Assembly (NCBI RefSeq): GCF_003261635.1
Contig: NZ_QFXK01000003.1
Span: 62,001-126,000 of the forward strand
DNA from: Kribbella monticola
GTDB taxonomy: Bacteria; Actinomycetota; Actinomycetes; Propionibacteriales; Kribbellaceae
Length of the DNA stretch: 64,000 bases
Direction: 5' to 3'
The translations under genes and the position numbers were made by a program. Below are positions 35,456-44,631 of the stretch, piece by piece. How positions within the stretch are numbered: position 1 is the first letter of the stretch; the number at the start of each line of letters is the position of its first letter. Below the pieces are notes generated by a model. The model had not been told where the DNA came from, did no database searches, and saw nothing but the letters and a program-made list of their open reading frames with translations.

Positions 35456-35941
35456 TCAACTCTCGCTGCCCACTCCGGGGTCGGCCAGAACAGGCCCTCC
35501 TCCGATCAGATCTCCGAACAACGCCTTACTCATGCGTGCGTGGTGGGCAATCGCGCTTGGAACGTCCCCGTCGAGGAACGACACCGCCTCAGCTTGGAGG
35601 GCCGCCGCCAGTGCCCGGCCCTTCATAGCCTCGTCTTCTCGCGCACGAGCCCTCTCCTCACTCTCCGTCGTCCGCCGGCTCAGCTCATTGGTTCGCCTCT
35701 CCAGCGTTGCCAGGGTGATGAGGCTTCCAACCAGCACGAACACAACCCCTTGCACGGCGGCGAAAGGAGCCTGCAGCCTTTCCGAAGCGAACGGCGATTC
35801 GATCGCGGCGAAGGAGATGGTCGCCACGAGTGTGCCCAACCACGCGACAAGCAGCGAACCCGCGACAAGTCGGCCGTATACCTCCCACCGGCTACGGAGC
35901 ACGCGCGCATATTCATCTGAATTGTTGGAGGCGTTGGTCAC
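35456..35941 (-). CDS. Two-helix membrane protein resembling TRADD-N-associated TM domains
   Basis: A 161-residue protein from a GTG at 35941, chosen because CGAGGAGCCACC lies just upstream. The frame is open further upstream but that part is a frameshift artefact. After EYARVLRSRWEVYGRLVAGS there are two membrane helices (LLVAWLGTLVATISFA and AVQGVVFVLVGSLITLA) and then a charged coiled coil (RRTNELSRRTTESEERARARE). This build resembles the two-TM domain associated with TRADD-N proteins in predicted bacterial immune systems; the match is by pattern only. Fourth gene of the caspase cassette and a possible membrane effector or anchor. Confidence 0.65.
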   Translation of the reverse strand: MTNASNNSDEYARVLRSRWEVYGRLVAGSLLVAWLGTLVATISFAAIESPFASERLQAPFAAVQGVVFVLVGSLITLATLERRTNELSRRTTESEERARAREDEAMKGRALAAALQAEAVSFLDGDVPSAIAHHARMSKALFGDLIGGGPVLADPGVGSES

Positions 35942-36089
35942 GGTGGCTCCTCGGAAGTCGTGGGACGAACGGCGATCGTGAAGTGGGCGATCGAGCAAGA
36001 CATGGTGGATACGCCAGGCCTTCAGCCTGTTTCGATACCTGACACGAGTGAGGATGAAGATCAGGGCCCAGCTCGCTCTGGTGCGCCAA

Positions 36090-37243
36090 CTACTCCGCAC
36101 CAAGCTGGTGGGCCTTCGGGGTGACGTTGGCGTCGTAACGGTGTCTGAAACGGGATCGCTTCTTGTCGAGAGCCGACTGTAGGAAGTCGCTAGGCTCGCC
36201 AAAGCTGCACCATGCGGGCCTACCGAATCGAAGTTGAGGGTTCCGGAGCGATTGTTTCCTGCGAGCCTGAAGGCGAGGCGTACACCGAGATCGAGCCCAA
36301 AGGCCATGACCGGCGGAGCCAGGGAGCCCGCACGGGCTAGTAGCTCCGCGGCTTTGCCGCTGTCGCCCGTCGAAGAGGCCGACTCCGCGGCAAGGATTAC
36401 GCCATCCGAGCCTAGGAATCGCACGGCAACGGTTCTGCGACACCAGGCCTCAAGGCCCAATGAATCGCCACTCAGCGCAAAGGCGTAGCCAACGAGCAGT
36501 TGCGCGAAGGACGGCTCGGCCCAGCGGATGATTCGCTCATCCGCCAGAGCGCGGGCGAGGGCGCGTGCCATAACCCCCGCGATCTGGTGTTCCCCAACGC
36601 TGAGATACGACATTAAGAGGCGGGATGCCATCTCGTAGGGCGCCATTGCCGGCCTGGGCCCCCAGGCGTTCTGAGCATTCAGGTCAATGATGGCGGCCTC
36701 GTCGGCAGCGATGAGCGGAATGGCCATCGCACGTTGTGGAATCGTTCTGCTGGCCATCACAAGCTTCAACGGCGAGGACCACTCCTGACCAGGAGCAATC
36801 TGGACAAGGTCACCCAAGCGCTCGAAGGTTAGTTCGCGGCTCTCCGGCAGTGGCATCGCTGCGTCGGACCAGCGCGCCACATTGAAGGCTAGCGTGCTGC
36901 TCGCACTTTTGTTGGGGACCGTTGCTGTCTGATCGATGGCCGAGAGCGCGACCAGGTCGGCGCTTTCCGGGATGTCGATAATGCCGTCGCCGATGGCCAT
37001 CAGCTCGAACCTAGGCGAACGACCGCGGGGAACGACGACGGTGACCGCCACTGGACCCTTGGGAACCTCCACCAGTTCTTCCGGGGCGACCACCAGTCGC
37101 CTCCCACCCGCATCCACACACAGTGGGAGGGCGCTAGACAGGGCCCGGTGCCGTCCCTTGGGCCATCGGAAGGCAACCCGAACACGGTCAACGGGATCGG
37201 GTACAACGCGAAACGGCCGGTGCGTCATCCCACTACCTGCCAA
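36090..37243 (-). CDS. Caspase partner protein, alpha-helical, with an apparent one-base frameshift
   Basis: About 385 residues if one base is restored near 36207. The N-terminal 130 residues are beta-rich (VRVAFRWPKGRH, VVAPEELVEVPKGPVAVTVVV); the next 200 form helical repeats (MASRLLMSYLSVGEHQIAG, SFAQLLVGYAFALSGD). After NFDSVGPHGA the reading frame should shift by one base to SFGEPSDFLQSALDKKRS ... HQLGAE and stop at 36090. Without the shift the frame runs on through Ser/Arg-rich nonsense into the next gene, giving a false 595-residue fusion. It overlaps the caspase gene by 19 bases, so the two are coupled and probably form a complex. Confidence 0.6.
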
Positions 37244-38409
37244 CTGCGTGATCCTTCCACGCGCAGTGTTTGTCCTTTAAACCCCGTCGCACCGGCGCCA
37301 GCAACAAATGCAAAGTACTCGCCAGCCTCAAGGTCGGTGGAGTACTCGTCGGGCGCGTTCGGCTCCTCACGGAGAACCGCGCCCTGCCCATCTTGGATCA
37401 CGAGACTGACCGGGAGGTCTCGGCCTTCGTGCAGCCCTTTCAGGACCACGGTGTAGGACGGCGGCGGCTGTGGCAGAGTGAGCGCGCGGGCCGGCCCTCT
37501 GTTGCCAGTAACGGATGGTTCATAACCTCTTGGATCGCCCTTGAGCGCCTCGAGCAACTCCATCAAGCGCGTCGGTAGGGCCTCCTTCAGGCGGCTTGTC
37601 GTTATCCCGTAGTTGTTATCGACGATCTCCCCGGCAGTAAGCAGAAGCGCGTCGTCGCCTGTGTGCTCTCGGAAGTCGCCAAGAAGCCCGCGGGACAGCA
37701 GCGTCCCGCCGAGTCCGATGGCATAGGTCGACGTACCCACCCTGGCAGCGTTGATGTAAACAACCGAATCTCTTTTCTTGAGCCCTTCCCGTGGACCCGG
37801 CTGCGGAAACGGCTTCATATAGAGTCCGCCTATCGAAGCCATTTCCGAGATTTCATTCGGCGGCAGAGCACAGCAGTCATATACGTAAATGTTATCTTTG
37901 GCTCTGCACCCTGCCATACCCTCGTCCACACTTATAAGGTTCAGACTTCCTTGATATTCGCTACCCCACAGCATTGCGTCACTCAAGAAGAGCGTGTTGA
38001 TTCCTCGCGATAAAGCAACCCCATGGCCGGCGACGTAGAGTATAGCGAGATTCTTCTCGTTCTGGTGACAGTCATCACCCCAGGCCTCCAAGGCCAAGCT
38101 AACTTCCAGCGTGCTCGCACCCCCTGAGCTCAATGAGCCCAGCTCTGCATCCTCGTCCTCCAGTGATGAAAGGAGGAGGCGCACGGTCCCCAGCGACCGA
38201 CCTTCGGGGTCGTGGAATTCGTCAATGAGGTACTTGGCGAACCGGATGGCGGCCCGCGCCGCGCCGGGGAGATTAGAAAATGGCTTCTTCCTAGAATCCC
38301 GTGGCTCAATGTATCGGCCAACGCCGATGACCAGGGCATGAATTCTCGGCATGTCGACCGGGCAGTCGTGATAGGCCAGGATGGTCTCGTCGTGGCCGCA
38401 CCCACTCAT
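37225..38409 (-). CDS. Caspase-like (C14) protease
   Basis: A 394-residue protein. The caspase-hemoglobinase fold is clear: IHALVIGVGRYIE (first strand), LPGAARAAIRFAKYLID, the catalytic His129 in ILYVAGHG, and catalytic Cys179 or Cys180 in IYVYDCC. The C-terminal 130 residues form a beta domain (YTVVLKGLHEGRDLPVSLVIQ) that may sense or bind a partner. Such proteases act in bacterial abortive infection and cell-death systems. It is the second gene of a four-gene minus-strand cassette. ATG 38409 is 33 bases after the previous stop; an internal ATG (MPRIHALV) is possible. Confidence 0.85.
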   Translation of the reverse strand: MSGCGHDETILAYHDCPVDMPRIHALVIGVGRYIEPRDSRKKPFSNLPGAARAAIRFAKYLIDEFHDPEGRSLGTVRLLLSSLEDEDAELGSLSSGGASTLEVSLALEAWGDDCHQNEKNLAILYVAGHGVALSRGINTLFLSDAMLWGSEYQGSLNLISVDEGMAGCRAKDNIYVYDCCALPPNEISEMASIGGLYMKPFPQPGPREGLKKRDSVVYINAARVGTSTYAIGLGGTLLSRGLLGDFREHTGDDALLLTAGEIVDNNYGITTSRLKEALPTRLMELLEALKGDPRGYEPSVTGNRGPARALTLPQPPPSYTVVLKGLHEGRDLPVSLVIQDGQGAVLREEPNAPDEYSTDLEAGEYFAFVAGAGATGFKGQTLRVEGSRSWQVVG

Positions 38410-38441
38410 GGTCTAGGACCGTTGGCTTCGTATGGTCGACT

Positions 38442-39362
38442 TCAGCATTTCTCCACTGCCTCCAGCTTGACGATACCCACAACAGAGATCGTGCTCACCG
38501 TGCCGTCCACGACCCGTAGCCGGAGTTGCCCGTCCTGCTTTGGCGCGAGGAGCAGCCCGCACCGTGTGGAGTCGTCGCCGAGGGTAACCATGAACGTCGG
38601 CTCGACTGCTTTCGCCGGCGTGAGCGACGCCACGCTTGCACATGCTGCCAGCAAGACGATGCTGACGATCGCTGCGATAACGCCGTCGCGCAGACGTGCC
38701 GCGGCTGTCGAGATACGGTCCTGACGATTGTCATACCAGTTGAGCAACTGCTCGTCGGTCTTGACCGTCGTCTTCTTTGGCCAGCCGTACGCGGCGAGAT
38801 ATGAGCTGGCGATGGCGATCACAGCGGCCAGGATGGCCAAGAGTGCAAGGCCCAACACGACGTTCTTTTCTCCATCCGGCAAGTCCCGGATAGTCGTGCC
38901 GCCAGTCACCGTGCCCGCGATGCCGAACAATGCAAGGACCGATGCGACTCCGGCCACCCATTTCTCCGCCGCGCCGCGGAGCCGGGTTTCCTCGCCGTCC
39001 GCCGCGTTTTGAAACGCCTCGGCGGCGGTGACAACCTTCGCATCCCCCTGCGGGGTTACAGCCGGATCGGTAGGCGGACTATGGAACGTTGCGAACCAGA
39101 ACGCGCCACACGATGACTTCGTCTGCTCGCCATCGACATGCGCGCGACCGCAGCCGCACTCCACCCGCCGTGTCACAGACTGTGGCACATTCTCGGCCGA
39201 CATCTCGACCAGCGTCGTCTGCCAACTGGTGTTCATCGTGTCGTGGCAGCGAGGACATGGGCCGGTCGCGATCTTATCGCCCCAGACCAGCGACCATCCT
39301 TTCAACTGCTCGACTGTCGGGTGGATTCGAGCGTGCGCGTATGGGCTTGCAGGCTCCGGCAT
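38442..39362 (-). CDS. Zinc-ribbon membrane protein of the caspase cassette
   Basis: A 306-residue protein. The N-terminus has a zinc ribbon: CPRCHDT, then CGCG and a later Cys (SSCGAFW). About 60 residues on, three membrane helices follow (WVAGVASVLALFGIAGTV, VVLGLALLAILAAVIAIASS, GVIAAIVSIVLLAACASVA). The last 70 residues are beta-rich. It is the first gene of the cassette and may tether the system to the membrane or sense envelope damage. No known family. Confidence 0.65.
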   Translation of the reverse strand: MPEPASPYAHARIHPTVEQLKGWSLVWGDKIATGPCPRCHDTMNTSWQTTLVEMSAENVPQSVTRRVECGCGRAHVDGEQTKSSCGAFWFATFHSPPTDPAVTPQGDAKVVTAAEAFQNAADGEETRLRGAAEKWVAGVASVLALFGIAGTVTGGTTIRDLPDGEKNVVLGLALLAILAAVIAIASSYLAAYGWPKKTTVKTDEQLLNWYDNRQDRISTAAARLRDGVIAAIVSIVLLAACASVASLTPAKAVEPTFMVTLGDDSTRCGLLLAPKQDGQLRLRVVDGTVSTISVVGIVKLEAVEKC

Positions 39363-39436
39363 GTTGCGAGTCTCACTTCTTCAGGTAGCGCCATCGACGA
39401 GTAGGTGTCCGATCAGAGGATCTGGCCCCGACGTAC

Positions 39437-39811
39437 TTACTCGTCGTCTTCCGCAGCCGTCAGACTGGCCGGCGCCTTGGCAGCCGGAACTTGGGGCTTC
39501 CGCCAACGGAGCCCCAACTCCTACCTTCTCGAGCGGGAGATGCAAGGTCCCGCGGAGGCTTTCGCCTACCACGGCGACGGCCTGGCTGTAGGCGAACCCT
39601 GTGGCGGCCCCATCCCACTGCAACAGCCCTGGCAGTCTCGCCCCATATCTCGAGCTGTTCGTATGTCTCGCTCTTCGGGCACGAAACCCAGAACGCCCGG
39701 CCCGTTCCGCACTACCTGGTACGACCCATAGGCCGTGTAATTGCGATACCCGTCTGTCTTCCTCCGCGGCCACTCGCTTCCCCCCACAGGAATCGGCGCG
39801 ATGACGAGCAC
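39437..39811 (-). pseudogene. Degraded hypothetical gene with two frame breaks
   Basis: Three coding-like pieces in changing frames: MLVIAPIPVGGSEWPRRK ... VPEERDIRTARD (from 39811), then ATGFAYSQAVAVVGESLRGT in the next frame, then RWRKPQVPAAKAPASL ending in AAEDDE with a stop at 39437-39439 in the first frame. One base loss near 39640 and one gain near 39530 would join them into about 125 residues. No family is recognised. It precedes the zinc-ribbon gene and may have belonged to the same operon. Confidence 0.4.
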
Positions 39812-40096
39812 CTGGCTCGTCGACTATTTACGCACTATGCACCGATTACGCTGCGTTGCCAAGAGCCTGACAGCAGAAAGTGACGCCAGCAGGCACAGGG
39901 CACACCTGGTTGCGTGGCTGCTCGACGGCGACGGATGCCCGCACATCCCGTTTCGGACCGGGTTCGGTCGCGGCCGGCGATCCGTTGTCGAAGATCTTCG
40001 ACGGGATCGGCCAGCCGGCGGCGCTGGCGAAGGAGATGCAGTTCAGTGACGAGGAATTACCGAGGTAACGACAGTAGCCTGAGGCCAGCACCCATA
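39812..40096. other. Region with remnants only
   Basis: No complete gene. A plus-strand piece ending at 40068 (DPLSKIFDGIGQPAALAKEM) looks like the C-terminal end of a lost gene, without a credible start. Confidence 0.3.
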
Positions 40097-40471
40097 TTAG
40101 GGACGACGGTCAGGCTCATCAGGGCCAGGAGCACTATCGGCCTCCGGATCTTCTTCGCTCCTGGCCTTTTCAATAAGCTCGCTAATGCCCTCAGGGCTTC
40201 CGTCACTTCTGTGGCCGCGCGATCGAGCGCGGCGAATAACTCCCTTGATAGAGGATCTGATGGAATCAGCAATCACAGTGGAAGTTACCGCGACGCCGAC
40301 TTCGACAATAATATCAACAACTTCAGTTAAGCCGAATCCTCTCCCCTCATCGCTCGGCCGGAACTCCAGCCGAAGATCATCCGCCTCGAAAACGTGAGTC
40401 GACCGCACAAGGTCAAGCAGTTCACCAGTACTGTCAACCTCTATCTGAACCACAAAAACCACCCTTGCCAT
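40097..40471 (-). CDS. Small EACC1-like partner protein
   Basis: A 124-residue protein: FVVQIEVDSTGELLDLVRS, a beta strand LRLEFRPSDEGRGFG, a hydrophobic helix VVDIIVEVGVAVTSTVIADSI, then a basic and finally acidic tail. The pattern resembles the effector-associated constant component 1 (EACC1) domain seen beside proteases in predicted conflict systems; this is a pattern match only. It starts 3 bases after the metallopeptidase stop, so the two form an operon. Confidence 0.5.
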   Translation of the reverse strand: MARVVFVVQIEVDSTGELLDLVRSTHVFEADDLRLEFRPSDEGRGFGLTEVVDIIVEVGVAVTSTVIADSIRSSIKGVIRRARSRGHRSDGSPEGISELIEKARSEEDPEADSAPGPDEPDRRP

Positions 40472-40474
40472 TCA

Positions 40475-41716
40475 CTATTCTCCCTTCATGTCTCTAAGCT
40501 CTGGATGCTCAAGGTGCAGTGACACCATCGCAGCCATAAGCTGCTTTATGAAATCGTCTCGGTCAGGGATGGACATATCCTCTTTCAACTCTGAGAAATG
40601 TGAATACACCCCCGCCTTGCCCAGATCCTTGAGGCGATACTTCATCCGCTCAAAGAGCGCCATTGAGTAAGATTCGAATGAACTTGGAAATGCAGTCATT
40701 GCGTTGGATTCGACCCACGACGCAGAGAGAGGAGAGCCTATCCGCTCCAAGACGGCCATCTGATCCCAGTCGACACCATGCCGCCAGTCCGAGATTGAAC
40801 CGTACAGCAGATGGCCTATCAGCCTCTCGAGCGCCATGACACGGAAGAGTAGACTAATGGACAGAAGGACCCACCCTGGACCTTCGGGCTCATCTTTCAA
40901 TGCTTCTCTAGCAAAGTCGTCGCAGCGGCCTTCGATCTCAGCAGCACTCAGGCCATCTTCAGGAATTACGATGTGCCCCAACTCATGTGCGATCATGAAT
41001 TCGAGCTGGAGGTTCGTTATACGATTGGCTATACGAAAAGTTCGCTCATCCCTGGGGCGAGGTGCCCCAAGTGCCGAAACGTTACAATCAAAGAATAGAC
41101 TGAAGAGATAGCCCAAGATGGAGTCAGAGAGTTTATCCAGAGCGGCGTTCGGTCCTCTTGTCACGAATGCCGCAACCGCCTCCTTATCACCATCATCAAG
41201 GCGCTCTTCAAGATTCATAGCCCATTGCACGACGTTGCTGAAAATGATGTTGGTCGTCATTAGGTAGTGACGCATCACTAGTGATATATGAATTTCAAAT
41301 TTGGAAGGTATGGACCATGCGTAGAACCTATGCTCCAGGCCAAGTATCACCTTTACGCTGGAGAGCTGCGGATGCTCCCCGGATAGCGACCCGACCAGTT
41401 TCTCCAGGTAAATTCGACTCCAATGACGCACTGGCGTTGAAACCGGCAATCCTTCAGCTGAGTACTTGACTGCGTGCATGAGGCTGATGCGACGCCAGTC
41501 TCGCTGGAAATTGTCAAACACATCCGCAGGGACTAGTTCAGTAAATATGGTCGATGATCGCAAGATTGCGAATATGGAGCATACACGCAAAACATCTAGA
41601 TCTGTCCGCGGCAGTACTCCCAGGAGCGTAGGAGGGTATGGGACGGGCGCGTCAGCGACGGACATCCAAAAGGAATCAACGTCGAAGAAGATGCCCGCGC
41701 GGTTGTCCGGCTCCAT
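40475..41716 (-). CDS. HExxH metallopeptidase-like protein
   Basis: A 413-residue protein with a zincin motif EFMIAHELGHIV (His244, Glu245, His248) and a likely third ligand in AEIEGRCDDFA about 15 residues on, a spacing similar to ImmA/IrrE proteases. The 230 residues before it are not recognised. No signal peptide, so it is intracellular. With the small partner gene 3 bases downstream it looks like a two-gene protease module in the defence region. Confidence 0.7.
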   Translation of the reverse strand: MEPDNRAGIFFDVDSFWMSVADAPVPYPPTLLGVLPRTDLDVLRVCSIFAILRSSTIFTELVPADVFDNFQRDWRRISLMHAVKYSAEGLPVSTPVRHWSRIYLEKLVGSLSGEHPQLSSVKVILGLEHRFYAWSIPSKFEIHISLVMRHYLMTTNIIFSNVVQWAMNLEERLDDGDKEAVAAFVTRGPNAALDKLSDSILGYLFSLFFDCNVSALGAPRPRDERTFRIANRITNLQLEFMIAHELGHIVIPEDGLSAAEIEGRCDDFAREALKDEPEGPGWVLLSISLLFRVMALERLIGHLLYGSISDWRHGVDWDQMAVLERIGSPLSASWVESNAMTAFPSSFESYSMALFERMKYRLKDLGKAGVYSHFSELKEDMSIPDRDDFIKQLMAAMVSLHLEHPELRDMKGE

Positions 41717-42141
41717 GACTCTGACGCTACATGATCGCGAGTCCGTTCAGTAGAGCCAAAGTGCAATCGAATCTCACTCAGTTGAAGGAGATCTGGCAGA
41801 GCCAGTTCTTGTAAGGGCGACCGGATGACTCAAAAATCTCTCTCACTACTACCTTGCGAACCCGATTAACCACGGCCCGAGTGTCGGCTATCAGATGTTA
41901 TCGGCATCGATAGACGGTTGCGTACCCACTGAGGTCTATCCGGACCGACCCCGACAAAATAGTAGTGCCGCACGGGACCACCCGAGCCGCCAGGCCGGTG
42001 ATGCTGGACGCCAGTCGAGACAGTAATACTGATAGAACTGTCGATGATTCATGAGTTGATGTCCACACGAGATGTCGGTGCGACACACAGAGCAATTGCA
42101 CACACCACCCCGCTTAGTTGACACTGCGACCACCTACACAG
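41717..42141. other. Gene-free AT-rich stretch
   Basis: About 425 bases with no supported gene. GATAGACGGTTGCGTACCC at 41908-41926 weakly resembles the region just before the right attP arm site. ATAGAC...GTCTAT forms a 6-bp inverted repeat in the same place. Confidence 0.3.
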
Positions 42142-42768
42142 TTAGCCCAGTCCGTGGGCTTCTCGCCAAATTCTGCGTGCGCTTCGGAGTTCTTCGTTCT
42201 CTGGCGCCCAAATCTCCTCGAATACGCTGTCAACATCCTTGCAGGCTAAAAGGTACTCCGCCATTTCAACCGGCGGTTCGGGTAAGAGATCACGGCGCAG
42301 ATGCGCATGGAGCACAGCCCGCCCGTAGCGCACGACGCGCCTCGTAATGACTTCCGTCGACTCGTAGTGCGCATACGGCGCATTCGACTCATGACCGAGC
42401 TGGTCCGCTACTTGAAGGACCTGATGAACCTCTCTCATCCGCTCGCGGGCATGCTTGCCCATCAGCTCCAAGTTGGCCTCAAGCTGAGCGAGCGCTCCGT
42501 AGATGCGTCGGAACGTGTCGTCGTGCTCAAGATAGGGGGCTGGTGATCGGCTCCTATACCAGTGAATCGGCACCTCCCGATCGAGAATGGCCAAAGCTTC
42601 CAGGCAGCGCTCGGCTCCCGTATCCGCCTGCGCCAGGCCGGTGTCATGCTTGGCGAGGTGGCGCTTCACTAGTCCGCCGCTGACCAGGCTGATGAGCTCG
42701 TACACCGGTTTCGCCGCCAGGCCGGCCAACGCCGCCAGGATGAGCCACAAGCCGTTCAAGAAGTCCAC
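42142..42768 (-). CDS. N-terminally anchored helical protein, unknown function
   Basis: A 208-residue protein. It begins with one membrane segment (FLNGLWLILAALAGLAAKPVYELISL) and continues as an all-helical cytoplasmic domain rich in Arg, Glu and His. No family is recognised. The nearest upstream gene is divergent (43006), so it is probably transcribed alone. Confidence 0.6.
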   Translation of the reverse strand: MDFLNGLWLILAALAGLAAKPVYELISLVSGGLVKRHLAKHDTGLAQADTGAERCLEALAILDREVPIHWYRSRSPAPYLEHDDTFRRIYGALAQLEANLELMGKHARERMREVHQVLQVADQLGHESNAPYAHYESTEVITRRVVRYGRAVLHAHLRRDLLPEPPVEMAEYLLACKDVDSVFEEIWAPENEELRSARRIWREAHGLG

Positions 42769-43005
42769 TCAAGAAGGTTGCCACCGATCAGATCCGCCTC
42801 CGCCCATCCGAGGGGGCGTGTCGACCCCTATCCCGAACTAGCTACTCAGCCGACGTCGGCCGCCAGTCTGAAGACGCGCCGGGTGCTCAGGTCGGAGCTG
42901 CAATCACCAGGAAGCGCGTCGCCCACGCGACCCGAGGTTCGGTGACCCTGAGTTATTGTCCCGGCGAGCCGCAGACGCTACGGTGCGTTATCAGCTTGGG
43001 ACACA

Positions 43006-44631
43006 TTGCCAAACACGTGGGGGGACTACGTGATAGCCAATGAGCCTTTCGTCAATATTACCGGCACCGCTCAGATGTACTCACAGATCGCAGGTGTGCT
43101 GGCAGGCTTTGCCTTTACCGCACTCCTCGGCTTCTTGCGAAACGGCGCTAGCGAAGAAGACCCAGACGGCGGCGTAACTGCGAACTATACGCTTAGGTCG
43201 GTTGCGGTTGTCCTCTTCAGCACTATCACAGCACTCATAATAAGTGCGATTCTATATGGAATCTTGGCTGGCGGACAGCCGGCCTCAGGGACCGCATTCT
43301 CGACTGTTTTCATCGATGGTCCAGCTTTCAGCTTAGCCATTCTCGGCATGTTTTACGCGATAGGCCTGGCTGCGTCCCCGTACTCTCACATGGATGCAAT
43401 GCTTGCAGCCGTAAGGATATTAATGGGAGTAGTCGGGCCGGCAGTATCCATGCTGTTGATTTCAACAGCAGTGCTGGACATCTACCACTTCAAGTGCAAG
43501 TTTACCCAGCTGCACAATACATGCAACGACGGAGCCCAGTTTTTGCCTACCCGCCCGTATGGTCTCGGAGTATGGCTGACCTTTTTTGGGATAGTGGGTT
43601 CGATCATGCTGTGTGTTTACTTCAGAAATCCGCCTTCCAAGAGGCCACCGGAGATCCCGGCTGTAATCTCTTGCATAGTCTTCAGCACCTCCGTTGCAGC
43701 AGTGCTCGGAGTCGTGGCAATGACTTCTGCGCCAGCAGAGTATGTATTGCCAGACTGGCTGCTTCGGGCCGCACTCGTTGTTGTGTTCATCCTTGTCTAC
43801 ACCATTTCGATCCTAACCATGTGGAGTTGTCACCCGCCCACGCCCGCGGGCGTCAAGCCGTCGCCATCCGTACTAGTGGATACCGTCGAGGAAGACGCTT
43901 CATCGAGACAAGGTGAAGGCGTAAGCAGGAGCGAAATCGCTTCGCGCTACGGCAGCTACTTGACAAGTCACTACCTTGATCTGCATGTCACAGTCGTCAG
44001 CGTGGCGCTCGGGGTTGCCGGACTTGCCGCCGCCAGTTTGCTCGCAGGCACAGCGGATCTCCACGGCTGGGCCTTCGTCTACTGGATGATGTGGCTGGCG
44101 AGCCTCTTGGCTGTGGCAACAGCCTATGCCGGGACGATGACCGGGGCCATCGGTCTGCCGGCCAGGATCCCGTCCATGTCAGACCTACTCATTCCTCTGC
44201 TGATGGCCGTCGTCGAGGTTTTGATGTTCGGGGTACTCGTCTCCCAGATCATCGGATTCGATTCGCGGCGCTCAGTCATCGTCGCTTGGTTCTTCCTCCT
44301 CAGCATCTTCGGACTCATCGCGGTAGCCGCCATACTGCGCGCAAATAGCTACTTCCACCCGAGCGCGTATGCATTTGACATCGTCGACACGGTCATTGCT
44401 TACCGGCGCCGACTCAGGTTAGACGCAACTGGAGCTAGCGTCGTCACCGCGCTCGGTATCGCTGGCGGACTGGTGAACCTTCTTCGGTCAGATGTCTCGA
44501 TGGTGGCCTCTGCAGTGCTCGCCAGTATTGTCGTGGGCGGCTTGGTCGCCGCTCTCATTGGACACAATCAGACGGCACAGCTGTGGAGAAGGACCCTGGC
44601 TGCTCCTCCGTCCCGTAGCTCACCAAGCTGA
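43006..44631 (+). CDS. Polytopic membrane protein, unknown function
   Basis: A 541-residue protein with about 12 hydrophobic helices in two halves separated by a hydrophilic loop near residues 285-325 (VDTVEEDASSRQGEG). Helices include MYSQIAGVLAGFAFTALLGF and LDLHVTVVSVALGVAGLAAA. No transporter motif is recognised. The TTG start at 43006 is weak; GTG 43030, with GGGGGGA 6 bases before it, is a good alternative. The presence of such a protein in a defence island suggests a sensor or effector, but this is a guess. Confidence 0.65.
   Translation: MPNTWGDYVIANEPFVNITGTAQMYSQIAGVLAGFAFTALLGFLRNGASEEDPDGGVTANYTLRSVAVVLFSTITALIISAILYGILAGGQPASGTAFSTVFIDGPAFSLAILGMFYAIGLAASPYSHMDAMLAAVRILMGVVGPAVSMLLISTAVLDIYHFKCKFTQLHNTCNDGAQFLPTRPYGLGVWLTFFGIVGSIMLCVYFRNPPSKRPPEIPAVISCIVFSTSVAAVLGVVAMTSAPAEYVLPDWLLRAALVVVFILVYTISILTMWSCHPPTPAGVKPSPSVLVDTVEEDASSRQGEGVSRSEIASRYGSYLTSHYLDLHVTVVSVALGVAGLAAASLLAGTADLHGWAFVYWMMWLASLLAVATAYAGTMTGAIGLPARIPSMSDLLIPLLMAVVEVLMFGVLVSQIIGFDSRRSVIVAWFFLLSIFGLIAVAAILRANSYFHPSAYAFDIVDTVIAYRRRLRLDATGASVVTALGIAGGLVNLLRSDVSMVASAVLASIVVGGLVAALIGHNQTAQLWRRTLAAPPSRSSPS

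Noticed and set aside
35456..37243. A single 595-residue protein
   Set aside because: Its middle part is Ser/Arg-rich nonsense; a neighbouring frame carries the good coding sequence to a stop at 36090, and the next gene has its own ribosome site and GTG at 35941.
41900..41945. A second attachment or arm site
   Set aside because: It shares only CGGTTGCGTA plus scattered bases with the true arm region; no core or second repeat is present.
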